Assembly: GCA_021647705.1 (NCBI GenBank)
Contig: JAKIUF010000012.1
Location: 1 to 64,000 of the forward strand
Reading direction: 5' to 3'
Length of the DNA stretch: 64,000 bases
Source of the DNA: Gammaproteobacteria bacterium
GTDB lineage: Bacteria; Pseudomonadota; Gammaproteobacteria; SZUA-152
In this document: in pieces, positions 57,931 through 64,000 of the stretch
How the letters are laid out: every line of letters begins with the position of its first letter
Position numbering within the stretch: position 1 is the first letter of the stretch
Position numbers and translations under genes: made by a program
Notes under the pieces: generated by a model
What the model was told of the DNA's origin: nothing
Database searches by the model: none
What the model saw: the letters and a program-made list of their open reading frames with translations, nothing else

Positions 57931-58503
57931 TTAACTCAAGGCCTGCTGGAATAGTGCTGTCAGGTTGCGTTCAAATTTTATCTTCATGTGGTTCGGCACA
58001 TAAAAACCAATGTCGTATTTGCCACCTTCACAATATTCAACATCGATAAAACTGCCTGGCCGCTTCCCTTGATTGTTTTTACTGATCCCAAAGCTGACAA
58101 CGCCGGTTTGTGTAAAGTCGTTCACTCTCACTATCATCCATCGAGGTGGCATAACGTACATCAGATGCGGCTGCTCATTTGGCTTTGACCAATACTGGCT
58201 GATATTTTGGTTAATCGTTGCATTGCTGGTCTGCGGAACAGAACGATCATTCACCAGGCTGGAGCGAATCAACTTGTTGTAGGCCGTATCCACGTCATTG
58301 TCGGTAGTTACCGTTAGCCGACGCCAGCTATTACACTCCCCCCAGGGGGCAGGGCGCTGGTTGATCGTGCGTAGTCGCGGATCGGCCTGGCTGGCATCGT
58401 GTGTATCGACAACCAGCAAACCACCGAGGTAGGTGCCCTGACAGGCGGAGAGCAGGGTGGATAACACGCCAACCAGGATGCTTCTTTTATAAATGTTGTT
58501 CAT
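57931..58503 (-). CDS. Lipoprotein of unknown function
   Basis: 190 aa from the ATG at 58503. Lipobox in VGVLSTLLSACQGTYLGG, so a membrane-anchored lipoprotein. The body contains APWGECNSWRRLTVTTDNDV, YVMPPRWMIVRVNDFTQTGV and FIDVEYCEGGKYDIGFYVPN. No family recognised. Two Cys in the body could form a disulfide. It precedes the DUF1496-like gene in the same direction. Confidence 0.6.
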   Translation of the reverse strand: MNNIYKRSILVGVLSTLLSACQGTYLGGLLVVDTHDASQADPRLRTINQRPAPWGECNSWRRLTVTTDNDVDTAYNKLIRSSLVNDRSVPQTSNATINQNISQYWSKPNEQPHLMYVMPPRWMIVRVNDFTQTGVVSFGISKNNQGKRPGSFIDVEYCEGGKYDIGFYVPNHMKIKFERNLTALFQQALS

Positions 58504-58590
58504 CTGCGACTCCGTTCGCTTTCGCAATTCATGATTTTAGTGCAGTACTGGCCACGGGATATTAACTCTATTTCCTACTAATCGAACTTC

Positions 58591-58845
58591 TTATTTTGGA
58601 GCGATAGGTGCGACAAAATCCGCCTTTATGTGCTCGGCATTCAGCCGTGTAATGCTTCCGTTATTTGTCCGCACCTTCACGAAGGGCGAACCTGCAATCG
58701 GGTGCATACTATCAACAATGTATTCTTGGCCAGCAGTGAACCAGCAAGGCATGGTGGGGTCGAGTTCTTCATGCAAATCTCTGATCGGTTTTATTTTGCT
58801 GCCAGCCGGCAAATTCCAAATTATTCGTTCGTCCGCCTTGCTCAT
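58591..58845 (-). CDS. Hypothetical protein
   Basis: 84 aa, soluble, ending DFVAPIAPK. GSKIKPIRDLHEELDPTMPC and WFTAGQEYIVDSMHPIAGSP suggest a small beta-rich fold. GGGAGATAG precedes the ATG. Not recognised. It is one of a series of small leftward genes in the ICE maintenance region. Confidence 0.55.
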   Translation of the reverse strand: MSKADERIIWNLPAGSKIKPIRDLHEELDPTMPCWFTAGQEYIVDSMHPIAGSPFVKVRTNNGSITRLNAEHIKADFVAPIAPK

Positions 58846-58909
58846 TGTCTATCTCCCTCGATTAGTAAGTGCTAAATTTTGACCGCCAAAAATCGGCGGA
58901 AAATTAGTT

Positions 58910-59137
58910 TCAACGATGTATTTCAGAGATAGCGAGTTCGACGAAGAATCTTGCCCCACATAAAATGTCTGCATCCGCATCCGCATTCGTTTCCGTGCAG
59001 GTACCGTGTTCGTGGTGGCCATCGCTATTCGCAGCCAATAGAGCGATGGCACTAATTCTGTCCTCTTCAGCTATCCATCCTCGATTGGAATCGAGGTATT
59101 TTCTAATGAGTTCAGTAAGTGGCTTTTCCATGATCAT
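58910..59137 (-). CDS. Hypothetical protein
   Basis: 75 aa; AGAGAC precedes the ATG at 59137, and a second ATG two codons later is possible. TELIRKYLDSNRGWIAEEDR then a His/Asp/Ala stretch (DGHHEHGTCTETNADADADI). Not recognised. Follows the 99-aa gene by 13 bp, so they are probably one transcript. Confidence 0.45.
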   Translation of the reverse strand: MIMEKPLTELIRKYLDSNRGWIAEEDRISAIALLAANSDGHHEHGTCTETNADADADILCGARFFVELAISEIHR

Positions 59138-59150
59138 GTCTCTTTTATTG

Positions 59151-59450
59151 TTAAGGCCAAAATGGATCGGTCAACCAATCAATAATTGCTTGACGACCAT
59201 TTTGATCCAGCGTGCCAGCAGCTTCCAATATATCGAATCTTTGATTTTCATGCGTCCAAACAGACAAAAAGAACTGAGCCAGTATTCTCTCGCCGTGAGA
59301 CATCACACCCATTTCATCGTTAAGGGCTTCGATGTTGCATTCCCTTTTTGTCCAATCCCAGTATTTTGAAAACCGGGGAAATTTATCGATCAACAAAGCA
59401 AATTGAGCCTGCGATGTTGATAAACTTATTGGGTTTGGTGTATCCGTCAT
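59151..59450 (-). CDS. Hypothetical protein
   Basis: 99 aa. SQAQFALLIDKFPRFSKYWD, MSHGERILAQFFLSVWTHEN and FDILEAAGTLDQNGRQAIID; helical with aromatic residues, no signal peptide. Resembles small conserved plasmid or ICE proteins, but no family can be named. Preceded by AAAGGATT before the ATG. Confidence 0.55.
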   Translation of the reverse strand: MTDTPNPISLSTSQAQFALLIDKFPRFSKYWDWTKRECNIEALNDEMGVMSHGERILAQFFLSVWTHENQRFDILEAAGTLDQNGRQAIIDWLTDPFWP

Positions 59451-59485
59451 TTTATAATCCTTTCAGCATTTACAATGCTGCTGTT

Positions 59486-59671
59486 TTATTTCTTGGTTGA
59501 TTTATCGTTAACCGGCAAGCCGGTGACAGCATCAATGTCCTTTTGTGTTGGCTTGTTTGCAATGCGGCTCATTTGTCGCTCGGAAATTCCCCATCGATCA
59601 CCAACATCAATCAGTCGCCAACCTTTTTCTTTTGCTATTTTATGAAAAACTGTTTTTTTATTACTAGCCAT
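59486..59671 (-). CDS. Small helix-turn-helix protein
   Basis: 61 aa. VFHKIAKEKGWRLIDVGDRW followed by GISERQMSRIANKPTQKDID reads as a Cro/XRE-like helix-turn-helix with a very short tail. It may regulate the leftward gene series or the element. AGGACTAGACG precedes the ATG, a moderate ribosome binding site. Confidence 0.55.
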   Translation of the reverse strand: MASNKKTVFHKIAKEKGWRLIDVGDRWGISERQMSRIANKPTQKDIDAVTGLPVNDKSTKK

Positions 59672-59837
59672 ATTCGTCTAGTCCTCCCAGTATACTAAAC
59701 CCGTCATATTTGTCTAGTGTAATTTGTGATGATTATTATGTCATTAAAATAATCAGTCAACCCTCAATAGGTTTTTTGACCCCACCTGTAATTTACCAAT
59801 GAGTTTGCAGCAACCTTGTTGATTGGAATATTTTGAG

Positions 59838-59877
59838 AAAAAAAGGCACCGTACCCCGCAAATGGAGGTAGGGTGCC
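59838..59877 (-). terminator. Rho-independent terminator after the second PAPS-reductase-like gene
   Basis: On the minus strand GGCACCCTACC ... GGTACGGTGCC forms an 11-bp stem followed by a run of T (the A-run at 59838-59844 on the plus strand). It is directly downstream of the gene ending at 59888. Confidence 0.75.
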
Positions 59878-59887
59878 GCAGTTAAGT

Positions 59888-60646
59888 TTATGCGCTGCAT
59901 TGAATGCCGGTGATCGACTCAAGGCCCAACGCGATACCCTTGCTGGGCATCATCAGAGTATGTCCAATCTCTTTTTCTAACGCCACGTACTCAGCATACA
60001 GCTCGGGGTACAGCATCGCCGCAGTGCGCAGATCCCGCTTCGAGGCCATGATGCAAAAGCAACACGACAATCGTGTCATGCCGGCTTCATAAGCCCAATG
60101 TGGTGTTTCCCCCACATCCTCGATGGTACTGAAAACTCGATCCACAACATAATCGTGGATCGGTAACCAATCGTACCATTCGCGGCCGGCTTTGCTGTTG
60201 CGAAGATTGTATTTGAAGACTTCCTTCTTTGCCCGGTTGGAAGATTCTTCCGCGCGTAGCCCCATACAATTGACGACAAGAAACAAGCCACGTTTTTTCA
60301 GTTCGTGACGGATGGCCTTTTCGATAGGGCCGCGTTTCAAGTCGCTGGTGCATTGACGGTATTTCGGCGAGGGCCATTTCTGGCGATGCCTGGCCATCTC
60401 AAATAACGTCTTATTGGCCTTAACGACCTGGGTACTGAAACCCTCACAGGTTTCAAAAATGTGCTCTATCACGCCTTCCCATTCCACACCAGAAAGATGT
60501 GCATGTATCACATGAATCTGTGCCCTGGGTACCAGGGCGCGGACCTTGATGAACATGGCCTGGCTATCTTTGCCACCACTGTGGTTGACGATGAACAAGG
60601 CCTTTCTGTGAATCAAGGCCTGTATTTCTTCCGTTGTATTTTTCAT
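59888..60646 (-). CDS. PAPS reductase-like adenine nucleotide alpha hydrolase with cysteine cluster
   Basis: 252 aa. ALFIVNHSGGKDSQAMFIKV gives the SGGKDS PP-motif for ATP; HVIHAHLSGVEWEGVIEHI, YRQCTSDLKRGPIEKAI and VVNCMGLRAEESSNRAKKE follow as in this family. MTRLSCCFCIMASKRDLRTA carries CCFC, which with the earlier Cys may hold a metal cluster. Similar in family to the cargo gene at 46267 but only distantly related. Known relatives include DndC/phage modification proteins and unknown phage proteins. No partner modification genes are seen. Confidence 0.82.
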   Translation of the reverse strand: MKNTTEEIQALIHRKALFIVNHSGGKDSQAMFIKVRALVPRAQIHVIHAHLSGVEWEGVIEHIFETCEGFSTQVVKANKTLFEMARHRQKWPSPKYRQCTSDLKRGPIEKAIRHELKKRGLFLVVNCMGLRAEESSNRAKKEVFKYNLRNSKAGREWYDWLPIHDYVVDRVFSTIEDVGETPHWAYEAGMTRLSCCFCIMASKRDLRTAAMLYPELYAEYVALEKEIGHTLMMPSKGIALGLESITGIQCSA

Positions 60647-60667
60647 AGTATTACGACTCCTGTAAAA

Positions 60668-60703
60668 AAGGGCCGCACCACCCAGAAGGGCGGTACAGCC
60701 CTT
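60668..60703. repeat. Hairpin between two leftward genes
   Basis: AAGGGCCGCACCACCC - AGAA - GGGCGGTACAGCCCTT; 13 of 16 positions pair perfectly, others as wobble. It lies in the 79-bp gap upstream of the PAPS-reductase-like gene. Read leftwards it is followed by TTTTTT, so it can act as a terminator or attenuator. Confidence 0.6.
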
Positions 60704-60725
60704 CGTGGGTTGAGTTGAATGCGTA

Positions 60726-61271
60726 CTAAATCTGTTCGAGAAAGTCAGAAACCTCGCACAGCTGTCTTATTGCCACGGCTATTCTTTGCGAAGCATCTTT
60801 TAGGGACAAGCAGTCTTCTTTTTCCGAACATTCCGTCATCAAAAACTGAAGCAGCCCATCGCCGCAACTTGCCAGGTCTTTGGGAGCCATGTGGGAAAAT
60901 TCACCTCCCTCATAATCCTTCAGAATAGATGACTGCAAAGGCGACCAATGCCGAAACCCCGAACTGGGGTTTCCGGTCGCCTCGGCGGAAGTGTTATAGA
61001 TAACTTCGTAGTCATGACACGTATCAGAGATATCCCTGATACGTGTAACCACGGTTAAATTGCATGCTTGATTGTTTACAACCATGATGTTTTCAATCGC
61101 TCTGAAAAGGTCTTCATTGCCAATCGGAAACCACACATTGTTATCCTGCCCGGCCAACGGCTGTTCGGTGAAATGTACTGACCGTTGCCCTTTAATCATG
61201 GACAAAATAATGACCGTACGTTTCCTTGCATCACTGAAAGAGGGATTATCTCTCGCTGTTTGATTACTCAT
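60726..61271 (-). CDS. Hypothetical protein
   Basis: 181 aa from the ATG at 61271, which has GGAGGTGCAGAC upstream; the open frame extends further but without a ribosome binding site. RTVIILSMIKGQRSVHFTEQ, NLTVVTRIRDISDTCHDYEV and CSEKEDCLSLKDASQRIAV. Not recognised; soluble. A member of the leftward gene series. Confidence 0.6.
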   Translation of the reverse strand: MSNQTARDNPSFSDARKRTVIILSMIKGQRSVHFTEQPLAGQDNNVWFPIGNEDLFRAIENIMVVNNQACNLTVVTRIRDISDTCHDYEVIYNTSAEATGNPSSGFRHWSPLQSSILKDYEGGEFSHMAPKDLASCGDGLLQFLMTECSEKEDCLSLKDASQRIAVAIRQLCEVSDFLEQI

Positions 61272-61344
61272 TGTCTGCACCTCCGTTTGTTTTATTAAAA
61301 AATAAGGAGGGGCACCCACAAAGGTTGCCCCTCATGGGTTAAAT

Positions 61345-61375
61345 TAAAAAAATCCCACGACAAAAACGTCGTGGG
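61345..61375 (-). terminator. Rho-independent terminator
   Basis: Minus strand CCCACGAC-GTTTTT-GTCGTGGG followed by a T run (A-run at 61345-61351). Downstream of the gene ending at 61470. A related stem, GCCCACGA / TCGTGGGC, recurs at 63559-63580. Confidence 0.75.
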
Positions 61376-61469
61376 CATTTATGGTTACGCGGCTACCAAC
61401 TGCTTTGCCAAGGCCACCTCGATTCCCGCAAGGGTGACGTACCCCTCATGGGTTGATAAAACCAATGAA

Positions 61470-61880
61470 TCAGATTCCAATAACGGGAACAGGTGAAACT
61501 TTTTCGCTCTTATTGGCAACCACGGTACAAACCGAATACCCATTCTCCAATAAAAAACCTATCCTGTTTTTTCCCTCCCAAGAAGCCAATCGTTCCAGAT
61601 CAGAAATAATTTCACTGTGATACGTTTCCTTGTTGAATAACATGTTTATCTTGTCATCCGGCAGATCACCAAATTTTAGTTTGCCATCACCGTCACACAA
61701 TCCGCAGGTTTGTTCTAACACCAGCGCACAGCATTCATCATAAGTACAGTTTTTTCCATGAATCGTGCATTCATCATAAATAGAACCTTCACCGTGGCAA
61801 TCAGGACATTGCACAACCTGCTCTTCCGGTGTATCAGAAATTTTCAAGCGCTGCCATTCGTCAAAATTATTAATTAACAT
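61470..61880 (-). CDS. Protein with DnaJ-type CxxCxGxG motifs
   Basis: 136 aa. Two zinc-knuckle motifs, VVQCPDCHGEGSIYDECTIH and QTCGLCDGDGKLKFGDLPD, as in the Cys-rich region of DnaJ, separated by further Cys (KNCTYDECCALVL). The C-terminal half is a separate small fold. It may bind zinc and act as a chaperone-like accessory of the element; no J-domain is present. GGAGGAT precedes the ATG. Confidence 0.7.
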   Translation of the reverse strand: MLINNFDEWQRLKISDTPEEQVVQCPDCHGEGSIYDECTIHGKNCTYDECCALVLEQTCGLCDGDGKLKFGDLPDDKINMLFNKETYHSEIISDLERLASWEGKNRIGFLLENGYSVCTVVANKSEKVSPVPVIGI

Positions 61881-61908
61881 TTTTCATCCTCCAAATGTGG
61901 ACCAGACA

Positions 61909-61945
61909 CCTTCACCCAATCTGGTAACTCCAGATTGGGTGAAGG
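61909..61945. repeat. Perfect 16-bp hairpin before the CxxCxGxG gene
   Basis: CCTTCACCCAATCTGG - TAACT - CCAGATTGGGTGAAGG, with flanking AGAC/GTCT extending the stem. It stands 28 bp upstream of the ATG at 61880 and 9 bp after the preceding gene's stop. No T run follows, so an attenuation or mRNA-processing role is possible. Confidence 0.7.
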
Positions 61946-61954
61946 TAAAAAGGT

Positions 61955-62116
61955 CTAGTCAATAAGGTACATGGCCTTGTGCCGGTTCAGAATCGAATTG
62001 GCTTCGGCAAGAATGTGAGCAGTGGGCGCACTACCCCAAACATCCTGTTGCTCCATATTGGGGCGAGGAAGTTGAAGATTTGTGCGCGTATGGTTGGTTG
62101 AGTTGGTTTTTTTCAT
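61955..62116 (-). CDS. Small hypothetical protein
   Basis: 53 aa from the ATG at 62116 with GGAGAAAACC directly upstream. KKTNSTNHTRTNLQLPRPNM then AHILAEANSILNRHKAMYLI. Not recognised. The strong ribosome binding site and clean spacing support translation. Confidence 0.5.
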   Translation of the reverse strand: MKKTNSTNHTRTNLQLPRPNMEQQDVWGSAPTAHILAEANSILNRHKAMYLID

Positions 62117-62137
62117 GGTTTTCTCCTTTGAATGTGG

Positions 62138-62194
62138 CCAGCAGAGGCACACCCAAAGACCCCATACAGAGGCATTTGGGTGTGCCTCTGCTGG
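62138..62194. repeat. Perfect 20-bp inverted repeat
   Basis: CCAGCAGAGGCACACCCAAA at 62138-62157 and its exact complement at 62175-62194, with a 17-base loop. It precedes the 53-aa gene. The inner loop repeats GAGGCA. Confidence 0.8.
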
Positions 62195-62289
62195 CTGAAA
62201 GAAAACCCGCAACAAGAAAACCAACTCCCATCTGGGAATCGGAATTCCCGGACGGGTCAGTCAATGATGGATCAGCCTTATTGAGGCTG

Positions 62290-62313
62290 GCGGTATTTCA
62301 TGATCCATGACCG
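62290..62313 (+). repeat. 24-bp direct repeat, copy 1
   Basis: CGGTATTTCATGATCCATGACCG at 62291-62313. A second copy (TTG instead of TTT) is at 62885-62907. Each copy is itself a rough dyad (CGGT...ACCG around CATGATCCATG). Together they bracket about 570 bp of non-coding DNA with long palindromes. Confidence 0.75.
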
Positions 62314-62386
62314 CCTATTACTTGTTGCTGCTTTATTTAGGCCGAGCAGCGAACGGCACAGGACTTCGTTCAAGCATTACAATCAT

Positions 62387-62430
62387 GCCTTCTTAAAATA
62401 GCCTGGCCTGATAAGCTATTTTGAGAAGGC
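62387..62430. repeat. Inverted repeat with 16-bp arms
   Basis: GCCTTCTTAAAATAGC (62387-62402) and GCTATTTTGAGAAGGC (62415-62430): one mismatch. Lies inside the non-coding region 62195-63027, where no gene is supported. Confidence 0.75.
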
Positions 62431-62719
62431 CCGCCTTACGGCGGACATTCTGAAATACACAACCAACATCTGCCCATTTTTGTCGGTTACAAACCTGCAC
62501 GCATGTGCTATGGCTTGTTGTTTAATCATATTTTTTGACTCGAACGAACCCATTTATACTAATAGGGGAGCGCCTGATCCGAATACAAGAGTCCAGGGAT
62601 CATCAACACCAGCGAGCGCACGGACTTATTGGATGGCCGCACAAAGGGCGCGTGTTTTCTCGGCCACGTAGCCGATGAGTAAGCAGGAATTGCCCAAAAG
62701 AGGGCTAAAAAAGGATAGG

Positions 62720-62783
62720 CCGTGTGGCCTCTGCCCTGAACGATAACGTAACAGAATTATCGTTCAGGGCAGAGGCCACACGG
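62720..62783. repeat. Perfect 27-bp hairpin
   Basis: Arms 62720-62746 (begins CCGTGTGGCCTCTGCCCTGA) and 62757-62783 are exact complements around a 10-base loop. Far longer than a normal terminator and without a T run. A single-stranded-DNA structure of the ICE, such as an origin or ssDNA promoter, is a possibility. Confidence 0.85.
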
Positions 62784-62883
62784 TGAGGTAGCATGGCGCA
62801 TGTGGAAACAAACCATCACTATTGGGTAGGGAGTAGTTTGCTGCACATACACACTCTGGACCACAGTCTGAAAACAGACCGGG

Positions 62884-62907
62884 ACGGTATTGCATGATCC
62901 ATGACCG
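62884..62907 (+). repeat. 24-bp direct repeat, copy 2
   Basis: CGGTATTGCATGATCCATGACCG at 62885-62907, 22 of 23 bases equal to the copy at 62291-62313 and in the same orientation, 594 bp apart. Confidence 0.75.
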
Positions 62908-62970
62908 ACGCTAGCGGTGCCACTGAGTGGCGTCACTAGGCCGGAATGTATCTCATGCAGTAAAGAAAAG

Positions 62971-63005
62971 TCAAATTGCCACCTGCTGGTTTCCCAGTAG
63001 ATGGC
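62971..63005 (-). terminator. Probable terminator of ssb
   Basis: Minus strand: GCCATCTACTGGG - AAA - CCAGCAGGTGGC, then within 8 bases TTTTCTTT. It lies 22 bp after the ssb stop. Confidence 0.6.
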
Positions 63006-63027
63006 GTTTTAACTACACTATCCGAAA

Positions 63028-63459
63028 TTAAAACGGAATATCGTCGTCATAATCAGAACCATCGAAAACACCAGCATTATCAAGAGAGCTTGGGCTATCT
63101 CCGGCAGAAGCAACAGCGGGTTCCGTTGCTCGGGAACCCAGCATTTCCAGGTTAGACACAAAAACTTCCGTCATATAATGATCCGTTCCAGCATCATCTT
63201 TCCACTTGCGAGTTCTTAATTCGCCTTCAATGTAAACCTTAGAGCCTTTTTCCAAATGCTCGCCAGCTATCTCAGCAATACGTCTGAAAAGCACCAATCT
63301 ATGCCACTGGGTGTTTTCTTTCTGTTCACCCGTGTCTTTGTCTTTCCATTTTTTACTGGTGGCAATACTGAGATTAACAACCGCATCGCCATTAGACGTG
63401 TATTTCATTTCGGGATTTTGGCCCAGATTACCCATCAGGATTACTTTATTTACGCTCAT
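63028..63459 (-). CDS. ssb: Single-stranded DNA-binding protein
   Basis: 143 aa. OB fold: [40 protein letters not shown] and [16 protein letters not shown]. The acidic C-terminal tip DYDDDIPF is the protein-interaction tail of bacterial SSBs. Somewhat shorter than the chromosomal protein, as is usual for ICE- or plasmid-borne copies, which coat the transferred strand on entry. AGGAGTAATC precedes the ATG. Followed upstream by the STY4534-family gene, a known ICE neighbourhood. Confidence 0.93.
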   Translation of the reverse strand: MSVNKVILMGNLGQNPEMKYTSNGDAVVNLSIATSKKWKDKDTGEQKENTQWHRLVLFRRIAEIAGEHLEKGSKVYIEGELRTRKWKDDAGTDHYMTEVFVSNLEMLGSRATEPAVASAGDSPSSLDNAGVFDGSDYDDDIPF

Positions 63460-63558
63460 AATGATTACTCCTAGTTTTGTTTTGAATTAAAAAACCGAAG
63501 TAACCGCATCCCAATCGGGATGAGTTATCCCCGGTTGGGTTAAGAAAATAGCAAGATC

Positions 63559-63580
63559 GCCCACGAAAAAAATCGTGGGC
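63559..63580. repeat. Short hairpin before ssb
   Basis: GCCCACGA - 6 bases - TCGTGGGC, like the terminator at 61354-61375. It lies between ssb and the STY4534-like gene. Confidence 0.6.
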
Positions 63581-63602
63581 AATTCGTATCACAACAGATC
63601 GA

Positions 63603-64000
63603 TTATGCTGCCGCCTCACTATTGTTTTTGGTCAGACACCATACATTGTTAAGAGAATCATATTGGTAACCCTGTTTTATCAGCCACTTTCTTTTGGGCA
63701 TAAAATCAGGATCATTTTGATCCAACACATAGGTTTCTTTTAGTGTTGGAACAGATGGAGTAACACTGGTTGGCAATTGTTCAGCAGGTTGTTGCTCCGC
63801 TGATTCAGTGTCTTGACCTTGCTGGTCAGACTCTGCTGGCTTCAGAACAACCTCACCATTGATTGACGCCCAAGTGATTTGTAGCAGGCGACATTTGATA
63901 AGATGATTTCGCTGGCCTTTATTCTGGCCTGATTTAACTTCGTACGAAGTTGCATTGCCATCACCGACTTTAAATCGCACCAAAACCTTGCTGTTACGAT
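63603..64000 (-). CDS. STY4534-family ICE protein (DUF3577), partial at right edge
   Basis: The frame is open to the window edge on the right, so the N-terminus is missing. KVLVRFKVGDGNATSYEVKS, GQNKGQRNHLIKCRLLQITW and ASINGEVVLKP match the C-terminal half of DUF3577/STY4534 ICE proteins. The last part is a Gln/Glu-rich linker and WLIKQGYQYDSLNNVWCL. These proteins are conserved near ssb and topoisomerase genes in SXT/PFGI-type ICEs and are thought to act in element replication. A TTG at 63983 is not needed as a start. Confidence 0.7.
   Translation of the reverse strand, partial: RNSKVLVRFKVGDGNATSYEVKSGQNKGQRNHLIKCRLLQITWASINGEVVLKPAESDQQGQDTESAEQQPAEQLPTSVTPSVPTLKETYVLDQNDPDFMPKRKWLIKQGYQYDSLNNVWCLTKNNSEAAA

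Noticed and set aside
62480-62671. 63-aa plus-strand ORF in the non-coding island
   Set aside because: No ribosome binding site, composition not protein-like, and it runs through repeated sequence.

Overview
The window looks like a piece of a proteobacterial chromosome, most likely gammaproteobacterial, made up almost entirely of mobile or accessory DNA. The evidence is an SXT/PFGI-type integrating conjugative element (ICE) transfer operon, a Tn4651-like Tn3-family transposon, signal-peptide and lipoprotein signals of a Gram-negative envelope, and many broken insertion sequences. No rRNA, tRNA or CRISPR array was seen. All calls come from reading the sequence; family names are from memory and no database search was run.

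Left part (1-10.3 kb). A patchwork: a transposase start at the window edge, a chimeric ORF (HsdM start fused to a haloalkane dehalogenase end), tag, and a ParE/antitoxin pair that is a damaged duplicate of one at 49.3-50.5 kb. IS3, parA and ISNCY fragments follow. Then comes a compact set of genes for inositol metabolism: inositol-1-phosphate synthase, a bifunctional inositol-phosphate cytidylyltransferase / CDP-alcohol phosphotransferase (the di-myo-inositol-phosphate pathway) and an HD-domain protein that could be the missing phosphatase. A CheW gene and a few small unknown genes lie downstream.

Nested transposons (10.3-25.6 kb). An internally deleted ISNCY element was hit by an IS3-family element and by a complete 13.7-kb Tn3-family transposon, which has ~33-bp inverted repeats and a perfect 5-bp target duplication (CATCT). 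The transposon carries tnpT and tnpS (divergent, with a resolution site between them), tnpA, a TumE/TumA toxin-antitoxin pair and an eleven-gene operon read leftwards. The operon encodes two outer-membrane proteins, two periplasmic HMA proteins, a MerT-like membrane protein, two CxxC thioredoxin-fold proteins, a tandem CcdA/DsbD-like membrane protein, a metallo-beta-lactamase-fold protein lacking the usual metal motif, an NHL propeller protein and a MerR regulator. Two MerR-type operators sit in front of the first gene; one has a clear 19-bp-spaced promoter. No metal reductase is present. This is the best candidate for an undescribed system in the window.

ICE core (25.8-49.3 kb). A MobH/TraI_2 relaxase gene faces left. 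From a divergent intergenic region with two covarying hairpins, a tightly overlapping transfer operon runs right: PilL-like protein, lipoproteins, lytic transglycosylase, TraD coupling protein, inner-membrane and pilus-assembly proteins, TraB/TraV/TraK-like core complex, TraC ATPase, TraU-like protein and TraG. An AT-rich PAPS-reductase-like gene is inserted in the operon.

ICE cargo and maintenance region (49.3-64 kb). Two more toxin-antitoxin pairs, broken STAS and integrase genes, a DUF5131/SprT-like pair, a tandemly duplicated WGR plus tyrosine-recombinase module, and a leftward series of small genes separated by hairpins. This series includes a second PAPS-reductase-like gene, ssb and an STY4534-family ICE protein that runs off the right edge.
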